Part shown: positions 12,119-22,013 of the stretch, in pieces | Layout: each line of letters starts with the position of its first letter | Position numbering within the stretch: the first letter of the stretch is position 1 | Assembly: GCA_905221605.1 (NCBI GenBank) | Contig: CAJNDS010002301.1 | Span: 951,692 to 1,015,691, forward strand | Length of the DNA: 64,000 nt | Source: Symbiodinium natans | Lineage: Eukaryota > Sar > Dinophyceae > Suessiales > Symbiodiniaceae | Reading direction: 5' to 3' | Made by a program: the position numbers and the translations under genes | Notes under the pieces: model-generated | Seen by the model: only the letters and a program-made list of their open reading frames with translations | The model's database searches: none | Told to the model about the DNA's origin: nothing

Positions 12119-12999
12119 CTGTTGAACCACAGAAAGGGTTGGGGAGAGAAAAACATCCGAACTCCCAACCACGAAGGGCAGCCACATGTGCGTAGCTCCT
12201 GTTTACCAACGCCCCTCAATACAGCAGTCCGGGGTGGATCGAAGCCTCTTGCAAGACTCTTACAATGGAAGCTACACACCTGAAACAGTCCCAGAAGTTT
12301 TGGGGGTACAGGGGCTTTTTCAGCTTGAGATTCGTAGGGGCTTGAGGGGGGTGAAGGCACGAGTGCTTCAGGGATTGGGGATGACGGACGGACTCGAGGG
12401 GTTCTTTGGCGTTCTCCTCTGGGGCTTATCGGGATTTCTCTAAGGTTTCGCTAAAAGCTAGGGTTCGCTTGTTTTAGGTCTTAGGGCTTCTAACTTCTGG
12501 AGGGCCTTTCCGGGATGAGTGCCCCAGTTTTGCATGGCTTGTCCGCGACTGGCGGATTAGGTCTTTGGATCACGAGCCTGGGGTTTGTAACTTGGCTTCT
12601 GGGGTTTACGCGAGGCTTGTTGGCTTGTGCTCTCACTCTCGCTTCCGTGCCGGACAACTATCCCGGCAGCAGAGTCCGCCGCGGAGAGTTTGGCATTGAA
12701 ACTCGTTGAAAGCTCAGACTCTGGAAGTTCCCTAGACCCCAAGAAAACTTTACAAGTGGCTGCACGTTCCCCCACAGCAGCCTGGGTGGCATGTAGCATC
12801 GCCGAGGGTGTCTGTGCTGAGCGCCGGGCTGTTCGCTGGGTTTACAGCAACTCTTGAGCAAATTTAGTCTTTTTAGGCACGGTCTCAGCAGCATCAGGCC
12901 TTGCAATCATGGAGTGCAACCTGCACCTCGAGGAAGCCCTGGACTCCCTGGACTGGCCCAAAAGGAAAAGTCGGGGGAACGCCCGAGGCCGGTCCTGGG

Positions 13000-13312
13000 T
13001 TTTTGTACACCCGGAGCTCGTCAGGTTCAAGCAAGGCGCAGAGGCGCGACACGCCGCGGGTTTTTGTTGCCCGTCTTCTTCTTCTTCTTCTTCTTCTTCT
13101 TCTTCTTCTTCTTCTTCTTCTTCTTCTTCTTCTTCTTCTTCTTCTTCTTTTGGGCTCGTCCTGCGTCTGGTAGGAGACGGGGCCCTTGCCTTTCGGAACT
13201 TGTCGGTCTTCGCTGGCACCGAAGGCGCAGTAGACCCGTCCCTACGCAGGAACCAGCGGCAGTTCCTACCATTTTTGCACCCCTTGGGGTAAAACACGCA
13301 TCGGAGGTATCC
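13000..13312 (-). CDS. Possible exon with degenerate CCCH-like finger and poly-Glu run
   Basis: A minus-strand frame, open from about 13312 after an AAAG|G acceptor-like site, reads YLRCVFYPKGCKNGRNCRW. This has the C-x6-C-x5-C spacing of a CCCH zinc finger, but Leu stands where the final His should be. The frame continues through an Arg/Ser/Pro-rich segment into about 25 Glu codons supplied by the (CTT)n microsatellite. Such fingers are common in dinoflagellate proteins. The missing His and the reliance on a microsatellite make a decayed or chance frame quite possible. Confidence 0.35.
13074..13150. repeat. (CTT)n microsatellite
   Basis: About 25 uninterrupted CTT/TTC triplets. Long frames on either strand here (poly-Ser, poly-Leu, poly-Phe, poly-Glu, poly-Lys) are products of the repeat. 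Confidence 0.98.
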
Positions 13313-13947
13313 TTTCCGGCGCTGCGAGTCCCGACTTTGACCTCCATGGCGAACGACTCTTTGAGGCAGCCTCAGAGTCTTTGACACGGCCTGCTTAATG
13401 CTTGCCCTTCTGGAACAAAACGGCAAGCGCTTTCTTGGAAAGGGGAACCCTATATAGCCCCTTAATAGAGTACTACAGGGGGACAAAGCCACTGTACCTA
13501 ACTCCCTCACTCCCTACAAAAAATGACGCTGGCACACCACCCCCCCCCCCCCCCGGCCTCTACAATGTCGGAAGAAGCATCTTCGACGACCCGCAGCAGA
13601 CAGCAAGAAAGCCTGCTCGTGTGGTTTCTTAACCCTGAAACCCAACCCTTGGGGGTCTCGGGGGCTTTCATCTGTACTGTACGCCTTACATGAACCCTAA
13701 ACGTGTGCATTCCAAAGACCTAGACTCCAACAATAACCCTTGAGAATAGATGATAAGCTCTATACCCCGAACTCTTGACCCCCCCCCCGGGTCCCGAGTC
13801 CCGAAGCCCTGATAAGCCCAAAATCCTACTAAGCCCTTATAAGCCTTTAACCCCAGAGGATCCAGGTACCTGCGTGGTATATTTTGCGGTTTCTTCGGGG
13901 GCAGCTAGAGCAGCTTCAGGGCACAAGTATCTGCCGTACGAGTACGT

Positions 13948-14105
13948 GGACCCCTGAACCCCTAAACCCCTAAACCCCTAAACCCCTAAACCCCTAAACC
14001 CCTAAACCCCTAAACCCTTAAACCCTTAAACCCTTAAACTCTTAAACCCTTAAACCCTTAAACCCTTAAACCCTCAAACCCTTAAACCCTGAACCCTAAA
14101 CCCTA
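13948..14105. repeat. Variant telomere-like arrays: CCCCTAAA then CCCTTAAA octamers
   Basis: The first part is a run of the octamer CCCCTAAA. At about 14010 it switches to CCCTTAAA, then back to the heptamer CCCTAAA near 14090. Each variant is locally uniform. Confidence 0.95.
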
Positions 14106-14210
14106 CATGGACCCTTTGAGAACTCCGAACCGCCCGCAGCCTTGAGGCACAGATGTCAGCAGTGACTCGCGAGAGAAGGAACCGGCCTGGCTCTTCGGGT
14201 AGTTTCGTGG

Positions 14211-14302
14211 GTTTAGGGTTTAGGGTTTAGGGTTTAGGGGGTTTAGGGTTTAGGGCTGTAGAGTTAGGGTTTAGGGTTTAGGGTTTAGGGCTTAGGGTTT
14301 AT
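14211..14302. repeat. TTTAGGG array
   Basis: Mostly perfect heptamers in the opposite orientation to the CCCTAAA arrays 100 bp to the left, making an inverted pair around 14106-14210. Confidence 0.9.
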
Positions 14303-14329
14303 GCCCTTAAGTGGGGACCCCTTATATAC

Positions 14330-14425
14330 CCCTGAACAAACCCTTTACCACCCAAGGGCCCATGCTTCAGAACCCTTTAAAGAAGGTCAGGGACCATATG
14401 AAGGGCCACATAACTACCCTTGGAC
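14330..14425. repeat. Dispersed repeat, copy 1 (see 41262-41345)
   Basis: Shares the ordered blocks ACCCAAGGGCC, CTTCAGA, AGGGACCATAT, AAGGGCC and TAACTACCCTT with 41262-41345. A low-copy interspersed element within repeat-rich DNA; no coding potential seen. Confidence 0.7.
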
Positions 14426-15224
14426 TGGCAACATTCCAATGATTCCGAGGATTAGGGTCACGAGGGTTTGGTTTGGAAGGGTTCAGGGTTCAGGGTTTGG
14501 ATTCAGGGTTTAGGGCTTGGGGTTTCGGGCGGCAACTTGGTTCTCGTCTAGGGCGTCTCATGGGATCAAATCTTCTGGATTGGTGGGTTTACCTTCTAAA
14601 CCCCCAAACCCTTCGACTTACTGGCTCTTAGGTACCTGCCTTATAAGGAAGTCGATGAGGACACAAGGTACATAATTCCCTCATTTCCTACTAAGAACCA
14701 GGAAGTAGACAGCCCAAAAGCATCAATCCTGTAGTTTTGGGGTTGGCGGCCTCACGTCATGGAACCGTCATGGAACCCCAACCTGCAAAGCAGGTTACAC
14801 CCCTGAGCTGGCCACGGCTCAGCCGGATTCTAAGCCCTGTACTACATGAATTATATAAGGCCTATACCGGACCTAAGACCCTAAACCCTAAACCTGTAAG
14901 GCCCCCCTAAACCCTAAACCCTAAACCCCAAACCCCAAACCCCAAACCCTGCACCCTAAACCCTAAACCCTAACCCCCACCCCCCCCCCCCCCAACAAAA
15001 AAAAAAAAAGAAATACATCTGCGCGCGCATCAGAAGGATGCTCCCCCTTTTTCTAGCAGTCCTAATTTAGGGATGATAATTGGTGTAGTCTAACCCCTAC
15101 TAAGGACTCCCAAGGGACCTTAGGGCATAGCTAGGGGTTCTTTCGGGGGGATGTATATGGGGACTAGATAAGGTATGTATACGGGCTATACAGGGGAAGA
15201 CGATTAAGAGTCCCTTCTTTTAGA

Positions 15225-15315
15225 GTTTAGGGTTTATAGGGTTTATAGGTTTATAGGGTTTATAGGGTTTATAGGGTTTATAGGGTTTATAGGGTTTATA
15301 GGGTTTAGGGTTTAG
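15225..15315. repeat. TTTATAGGG nonamer array
   Basis: About nine copies of a nonamer version of the heptamer. The same variant is amplified separately at 51000-51130. Confidence 0.95.
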
Positions 15316-15319
15316 GAGC

Positions 15320-15371
15320 CTTGCGGCATCGCCCTGGCCGTCAGAGGCTTGGACTTGCACCAGCCGTCAGC
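15320..15371 (-). CDS. Exon-like island, unknown product
   Basis: Minus strand, after a CCCAG acceptor, the frame reads ADGWCKSKPLTARAMPQ and is followed by GCTCC, a possible GC donor. It lies between telomere-like tracts, as the confirmed exons do, and downstream of the EF-hand exon. It may be a C-terminal exon of the EFHC1-like gene, but I have no family match for the peptide. Confidence 0.4.
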
Positions 15372-17105
15372 CTGGGCTCCAGGCTCGTGGAGGTTTGGAG
15401 CATTCTGCTTCAGAAAAGGGTTTAGAGTTTAGGGTTTAGGGTTTAGGGTTTAGGGTGTAGGGCTTAGGGTTTAGGGTTTAGGGGTTTAGGGGATGCGTGC
15501 TAGGGGCCTGGTCAGCACGTGCCCCAGGAGGTGGAGTGACAAAGGTTGCCAGCTCAGTGCTGCCCGCAGGCGAAGACGAGTTGACCCGGGTGCCCCAATA
15601 ATCCCCCCGCCCTCCCCCCACACCCCAAACCCTGAACCCTGAACCCTAAACCCTAAACCCGAAATCCCAAACCCCAAACCCCAAACCCTAAACCCTAAAC
15701 CCTAAATCCCAAACCGAAAGCCCTAAACCGTACACCCTTGCTGCAGACCAGACAGGGGGCCTTAGACCGGCCCATGGCAGAAACGCGAGGCAAAGCTGGA
15801 ATTCAGGGCTCCGCCCCGTATGTAGTGTTTATGGGTTCAGGCTTTTGGGATGTTGCGTTGCAAGCTTGGACACAAATGGTCTTTTGTTGGTCTTGTGTAG
15901 ATGGAGCTGACATGTGCAGCCTGCTGGTGGGATGATTTTGGGGGGCTGAGGACTTAGGCTGTTTGGAGCTGCCCTCTGACCACCTTCGTCCTGATGTCCG
16001 AGCTCCATGGACGAGCATGTTTCACTAAAGGTTTGCGTGGAAGCTTCGTTGTCACGAAGTCTCGTGGATTCAAGCTCCTTCTTCATCTCTCTCTCCCTCT
16101 CTTCATGCTGGTCGTTTATTCGTCTGGGGGCTTATCTTTCAGGGCTTCGGGAATTGGGATCATGGCAACTACCAAGATGTGGGCCATGAGCTAAACTGAT
16201 ACGACCAGCCCGAACAACACAAGGCCTTTGTTGCCAGAGTCCGCAGATATCAGTGGCCCTGGACAGTGAAACCAGAGATCCTACAAGCTGGAACAGAGGC
16301 CTAAATCATGAAAACCACCCCCTGAGCCCCTCCGAAACCCCAGCACCCTAAACCTTAAACCCTAAACCCGAAACCCTAAACTTAACCCTAATCCCTAAAC
16401 CGAAGCCCTGGCCCTACAGCACAATCATAAAGAAAGCCTCGGATCCAGCAGCAGAGGTGAGACACGTCAGGCCATGAGGCACTGCACATGCACCCTAAAC
16501 GACCCCACGCCGAAATGACAAAGGGTTTAGGGTTTAGGGTTTAGGGTTTAGGGTTTAGGGTTTAGGGTTTAGGGCTTCGGGACTCCTTAAGTGCCCTCTC
16601 AACTTCTACCACGCTCCCCAGTTTTGGGGGGCCGTGTCTGCACACTTCATCGGGAGGGCGTGTCAATCTTCATCTGCGGCCGCTCGCGCGCCGAAGCTGC
16701 TTCTAGCACAGCCGGACCAAATATCCTGCTGGATTGTCCAGAAACAAAACGTGCTAGAGTTATAGGGCTTAGGAGAAGGGTTACCCTAGAAAGCCTCTTG
16801 CGCAAGCGTGGACCCAAACGGAGACACCATGTGTGCCAAAGTCCAAAAGCGACTTGAAAGTTTCGAGGACGGCGAGCAGGGCCATGCCCACGCCTATAGG
16901 CGAGAGCGCCTTCGTCCAAACGGTCCCCAGAGGGCGCGCCGCATGGTAATTCCCGCCTAGCCCCTCCTGCTCTGCACGTTGGAACCCCTGTTTCGGACAT
17001 AAAGCCCATGCAGCCCCAAATCTTATCAGCCATCTTCAATCCTAAACCCTCAACCCTAAACCTTAAACCCTCTGGCCTCAAAACCTGAAAGCCACAGCCC
17101 TTCTC

Positions 17106-17149
17106 CTGATGTTGCCATCCTCGTCGGTGGCGCCGAACTTGCGGAGGAC
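17106..17149 (-). CDS. EFHC1-like exon: EF-hand loop
   Basis: After a CCAG|G acceptor the frame reads VLRKFGATDEDGNI, an EF-hand entry helix followed by a loop with Asp/Glu/Asp-Gly-Asn-Ile spacing. EFHC1-family proteins have an EF-hand after the third DM10 domain, which suits the position 3' of the DM10-3 exons. The exon probably ends AACATCAG before GAGAAG (GA donor). Confidence 0.7.
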
Positions 17150-20100
17150 CTGGTTTTCGATCCTAAACCTTAAGCCCTAACCCGAAACCCTAAACCCTAA
17201 ACTCTAAACCCTACAAACCCTAAACCCTAGTTGAGGGTCGAGTTTAGTGGTTTAGGGTTTGGGGGTTTAGGGGTTTCGGGTGTTCTGTTGGGTTGAGTGG
17301 GACGGTGCGAAGGGAACGACAAGACCACGGAAGAGCAGGGCTTAGGCTTGGGAGGTTCGCCCTTGTACTAACAGTCCTGAAATTGGATTCTAGTACCCCA
17401 TATAATAATCCCCAACATAGGCGGGAACATCCCAAGTTTAGGCTCTTGAGGTTTTGAACATGATGCGTCGCGTCCCAGTAGACGTCTTGTGTGCACCATG
17501 ACCCCAATCTGAAAACCCAAGAAAGGCGCAACCCCCCAAAAAGAGGTTCTTCAAAATGAGCGCCCCTTCGGCTGAGAAGATAAACCCTTTTCACCCTACT
17601 ACCCCCCCCCCCCCCCCCCAAAAAAAAAAAAAAACGAGAAGTACTGACAACTTGAGGCGACTCCAACATTGACAAGGGGCCGTCACGATCTCGTGGTCCA
17701 CGATGTCAAGCCCCATGCTCAAGGCCAGCCTCAAGCGGCTTTGAAGGGAATTTCCTGAACCCAAAACCTAAAACCCTGAGCCCCTAAACCCTAAACCCCT
17801 AAACCCCCTCCCTGAACCCGAAACCCTAAACCCTAAACCCTGGAGATCGCTGGGGGCTGAAGGAGCTCAGAGGATTGGGGGTTAAGCTTCGGAGGGTTTG
17901 CAGGAGTGCTCTCAGGTCAGTGCCGATTTCCACGGTCCCAGGTGGCGGGAGGCTCCGCTTCAGAGATTTAAGGATCTAGGGTGAGGCCGTGCAAATCAAA
18001 AAGTTGCCCCAAGCCGAAGCCCCAAGCCTTCAACCTTCAAGCCCGAGATCTTAAACGCCCGAAGCCTAAAACCCTAAACCACAAACCTTCGCGCCCGAAA
18101 CCCGAAACCCGCCCGAAGCCTTTCACGAAGCCACCCCCCCCCCCACCAAACATGCCCTAAACCCTGCACCCTAACCCCTAAACCCTAACCCCTAAACTCT
18201 AAACCCTAACCCCTAAACCCTAAACCCTAAACTCTAAGAAGCGCTTCTGCGTGCCAGGATGCTCTTTAAGATGATCTGGGTCCACACCATCCTCATGGGC
18301 ATCACTTCAGGCAGATTGGGGGAATAGGGTTCCGTTTAGGGTTTATAGGGCTTAGGGTCTATAGTCTATATAGGGTTTAGGGTTTAGGGTTTAGGGTTTA
18401 GGGTTTAGGGTTTAAGGCACCTAACCCTCAAGCCCCTAAGGGGACGCTCTGGGGGTGCTTTGGGGTTCACGGTTTATGCAGATATCGGGGGCCGAGGGTT
18501 GCCAGGGCTTCACCAACTCCAATTCTAAGTCGAATACTACGATAGCCCAGGAAGGGTCTAGGGCTTAGAGTTTAGGGCTCCCCCAAACTCCCTAACACTC
18601 ACAGAGCTCTCTAGACCCTTAAAGCCCTCCCGCAACCGCCGTACGCGGGATTGAGATCAAGAGTTGAGGCCTATGACAGGCCCAATTGTAGGGTCTTGGG
18701 CTTTAGGCCTAAAAGTGTTTTTTGGCTAGGGGTTCAGGGTTGAGGACTTGTGCGTAAAACAACTTTCGCGCTTGTGCTGAAAAAGCTATTGCACTGGTTG
18801 GTGTTTCCATGGTCCAAACTTCCGTGGACCCATATACACAACCCTAAACCCTAAACCCTAAACACCCCTAACATCCTTGAGCTTCACAGACCTCCGCAGC
18901 AACGCCGGCAAGCTTGCTCACATGTGGCGAGGTATTCCTTGCTGTGTCCTTCCCGCCGCCAACCTGAAAAGTCCAGCTCTTCATTGGCCAAACGGGTCCT
19001 AAACCCTAAACCCTAAATCCTAAACCCCAAGCCCTAAACCCTAAACCCGAAACCCTAAACCCTAAACCCTAAACCAAACCCTAAACCATAGCTCTTGCGC
19101 CCCCGCAGGGCTCGTGCCGTCGAAGCCTTCCAGACATAGCGCTCACCAGGAAGCGCTTGGTGACACGGTCGAAACAATAGGAGCCGGTGCTGAGTATTGC
19201 CATCTCTATAGATTTTTCCAAGTAGCCTAGGCACAAGAAAGGAGAACCTTTGTTCGTCTGATTTCCATTTCTCGGTCAAAGAGACCTGCCCTAATCTGAT
19301 CCGAACAAAAACGGGACAAAGGGCCCCAGCATAGTTGTCGGAATAATGAATAGTATCCCTTGTGGTCCCTGTATATTTAAACTATAAGAACCCACCAAAC
19401 CCCTTTCATTCAGGCCCCTATGTTACTGAAGATTTCAGGTGCTCTTGGTTTTGGGAGGCAGGAGCTGCCAAACCGGTGAGCAAAGAGCGCGGGGAGAGAG
19501 GGGGGGGGGGGGGGAGACTGCGAGGCTTCTTTTGAGCAGCAAAGGGCTGTCTGTATATAAGCATGTCACCATTTGGGGTGTTAGGTGTTTGTGTTGTTGT
19601 TAAGATAGGGTTTCGGGGCTTTTGGAGGTTGAGGATTGCCGGGCAGCTTTAAATTTTGTAGGCAAGGTTTCGGGAGAGGTTTTGGAAGCCCTAAACCCTA
19701 AACCCTAAACCCTAAACCCTAAACCCTAAACCCTAAACCCTAAACCCTAAACCCTAAACCCTAAACCCTAAACCCTAAACCCTAAACCCTAAACCCTAAA
19801 CCCTAACCCTAACCCTAAACCCCGAAACGCTGTTTCCTGGGGCCGCGAGCGGGATCCTGCATCTCCGGCTCTCCTTTCAGTGCCGCCAACTTTCTAGCGC
19901 CTGGGAGGTAGGGTTTAGGGTTTAGGGTTTGGGGTTTAGGGTTTAGGGTTTAGGGTTTGGGGTTTGGGGTTTGGGGTTTAGGGTCTAGGGTTTAGGGTTT
20001 CTGGTTTGGCGCTTCTGGCTTCATTTGGGGGAATTGGTGCCTGTAGCTTAGGGGCCCAGGGTCCAAGGCTGTTTTGGGTTCAAGGCTTTAGGGGTTTGGG

Positions 20101-21974
20101 GTTGAGGGATCAGGGCTCTTAGAATGTATGGTCAAGCAAGGCTTGCATTGTCAGACCTCGTAACCCCGAACCCATCGGTGTGGTGCAGAGCCAGAAATTT
20201 AGGGTTTAGGGTAAGGGTTTAGGGGAGAGGGGGGCCCCCAAGTAGCCAGGGCCTAGCTCATAGCTTAGCATCTCCCTCGTCTGAAGCCCCCAAAGCCCCA
20301 AGTCTTGCCTCAAAGCCATGTCTGGTCCCAATCTTATTGGAGACCCCAAAAGCCTTGGTCCTAGCATGCAGCTCTGGAGTAACATGAAGGTTTTGGTGAG
20401 GTTCCTGGGCAACTGACGATGTAGCCCTAAACCCGAAACCCTCGACCCTAATCCCAAAGCCCTAAACCCCGAGACCTAAACCCTAAACCCCCAACCCGAA
20501 CCCGAAACCCCAATCCCTGAACCCTAAACCCCAAACCCCAAACCCTAAACCGCAACCCAGCTGAGGCTGCCGCAGGCAATAGGATCTGCCTGGGCGTGAT
20601 GCTGGTCTCAACAGACGTAGGGGTTGGCTTACGCCCTAAACCCTAAACCCTAAACCCTACTAACCCATAACAAGGAAACCAATCAACAACAGCAAAATGT
20701 GCCCACCCCAACCCTCGAAAACCGGCAGGAGAGCACCAATCTTACCAGGGCGGACGCCCCCGCCTTAAGGGCCACAGGCTGAGTTCAACAAACCCTGAAC
20801 CCTAAACCCCAAACCACGTCCAACAGTTACGAACCCCAAAAGACCCACTCAACGTCCGACCGAGGTAGGCTGGAAGGGTTGCAAAGACTGCGGAGCTGCC
20901 CGATGACCTCGTGCAGAGTTCCAAACCTAACCCACCCCGCCGAATGGGGCTTGTAGAGGGGGGCTTCTAAACAACGGAAGGCTTGGCTTTCTCTGCACCT
21001 CAGACGGCCGCTTTGCTTGACATCACTGAAAGCAAGGTGTCAAACGGGCATGCACTGACAGAGCTAATCTAAGGCGCGGCAGGCGCACTGTGCTGTAGAA
21101 GTAGTCATGAGGCGGTTTTCGCGCTCAAAGCAGACGGCACTCCCCCTCCCGCTGCAGCCCTTGAGCTTCTTGGTAGCCTTTTAACACTTGTGGGTGGGAT
21201 CTTGGCGTCATGGTGCCTCCTCCATGTAGGTGACAGGGGGAGCAGACTCCCCGCACTGAAGCTCACCGCACTTTTCCGTCACGGCTATCTGGAAGCCCCC
21301 CGCCCGCCTTCTACAAAAACGATACAACCTTCCACAAGCCCCCGTTCATCTGCTTTAGGCTTCTAACCCGACTCTTTTGTCACTGTTGCTTTCACGACTA
21401 GACCCGCACCCCCCAACCTTGTGTGCAACTCGCTGCCCTGCCGAGCCGCGTATGGGTACTGCTTCGGCCGCGCCTGATCTTTTGCACGCAGAGATGGTAG
21501 CGCTCAGAGAGGAGTACGACTTAGGCAGGGAGTGTTGGGAATGTGGCTCTGACTTGAAGTCCGTTTCGGGCGCACCTTTTCCGTCTACGAGCATCAGCTT
21601 CCAGTAAACACTGCCTACCGGGGGGCCCCAACCCCCGTCTGAACTTCATCTTCGTCTTCAGAGTCCAGAACCGACAAAGTTTCATGTGCTTCCTTGCAGC
21701 AGTTCATGTTGATTTTCAGACAAACAAGGTTGTTCATGTTTCTGGGTTGCGGCTTATGCATTAGCTTCCAGCGCATTCGGTTTGAAGGGTTAGGGCTCAC
21801 CCTAAAACCCTAAGACCTAAAACCCCAAACCCTACACCCTCAACCCTGAACTTCTTTAAAAGCCCAACTAGGGTTCATGCAGCTTGCTTTGTGTGTTGGC
21901 GAAGCTTAGCGTTAGCACGTGGGCAGGAGCGCAGGACCTTGAAAATGCAAATTCAGCGTAGCCTGCAGTAAAAC

Positions 21975-22013
<39 letters not shown>

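Noticed and set aside
18250-18320. Possible membrane-helix exon (plus reading MLFKMIWVHTILMGIT, or a minus alternative)
   Set aside because: Open on both strands with weak splice sites on each; could not choose, so not annotated.
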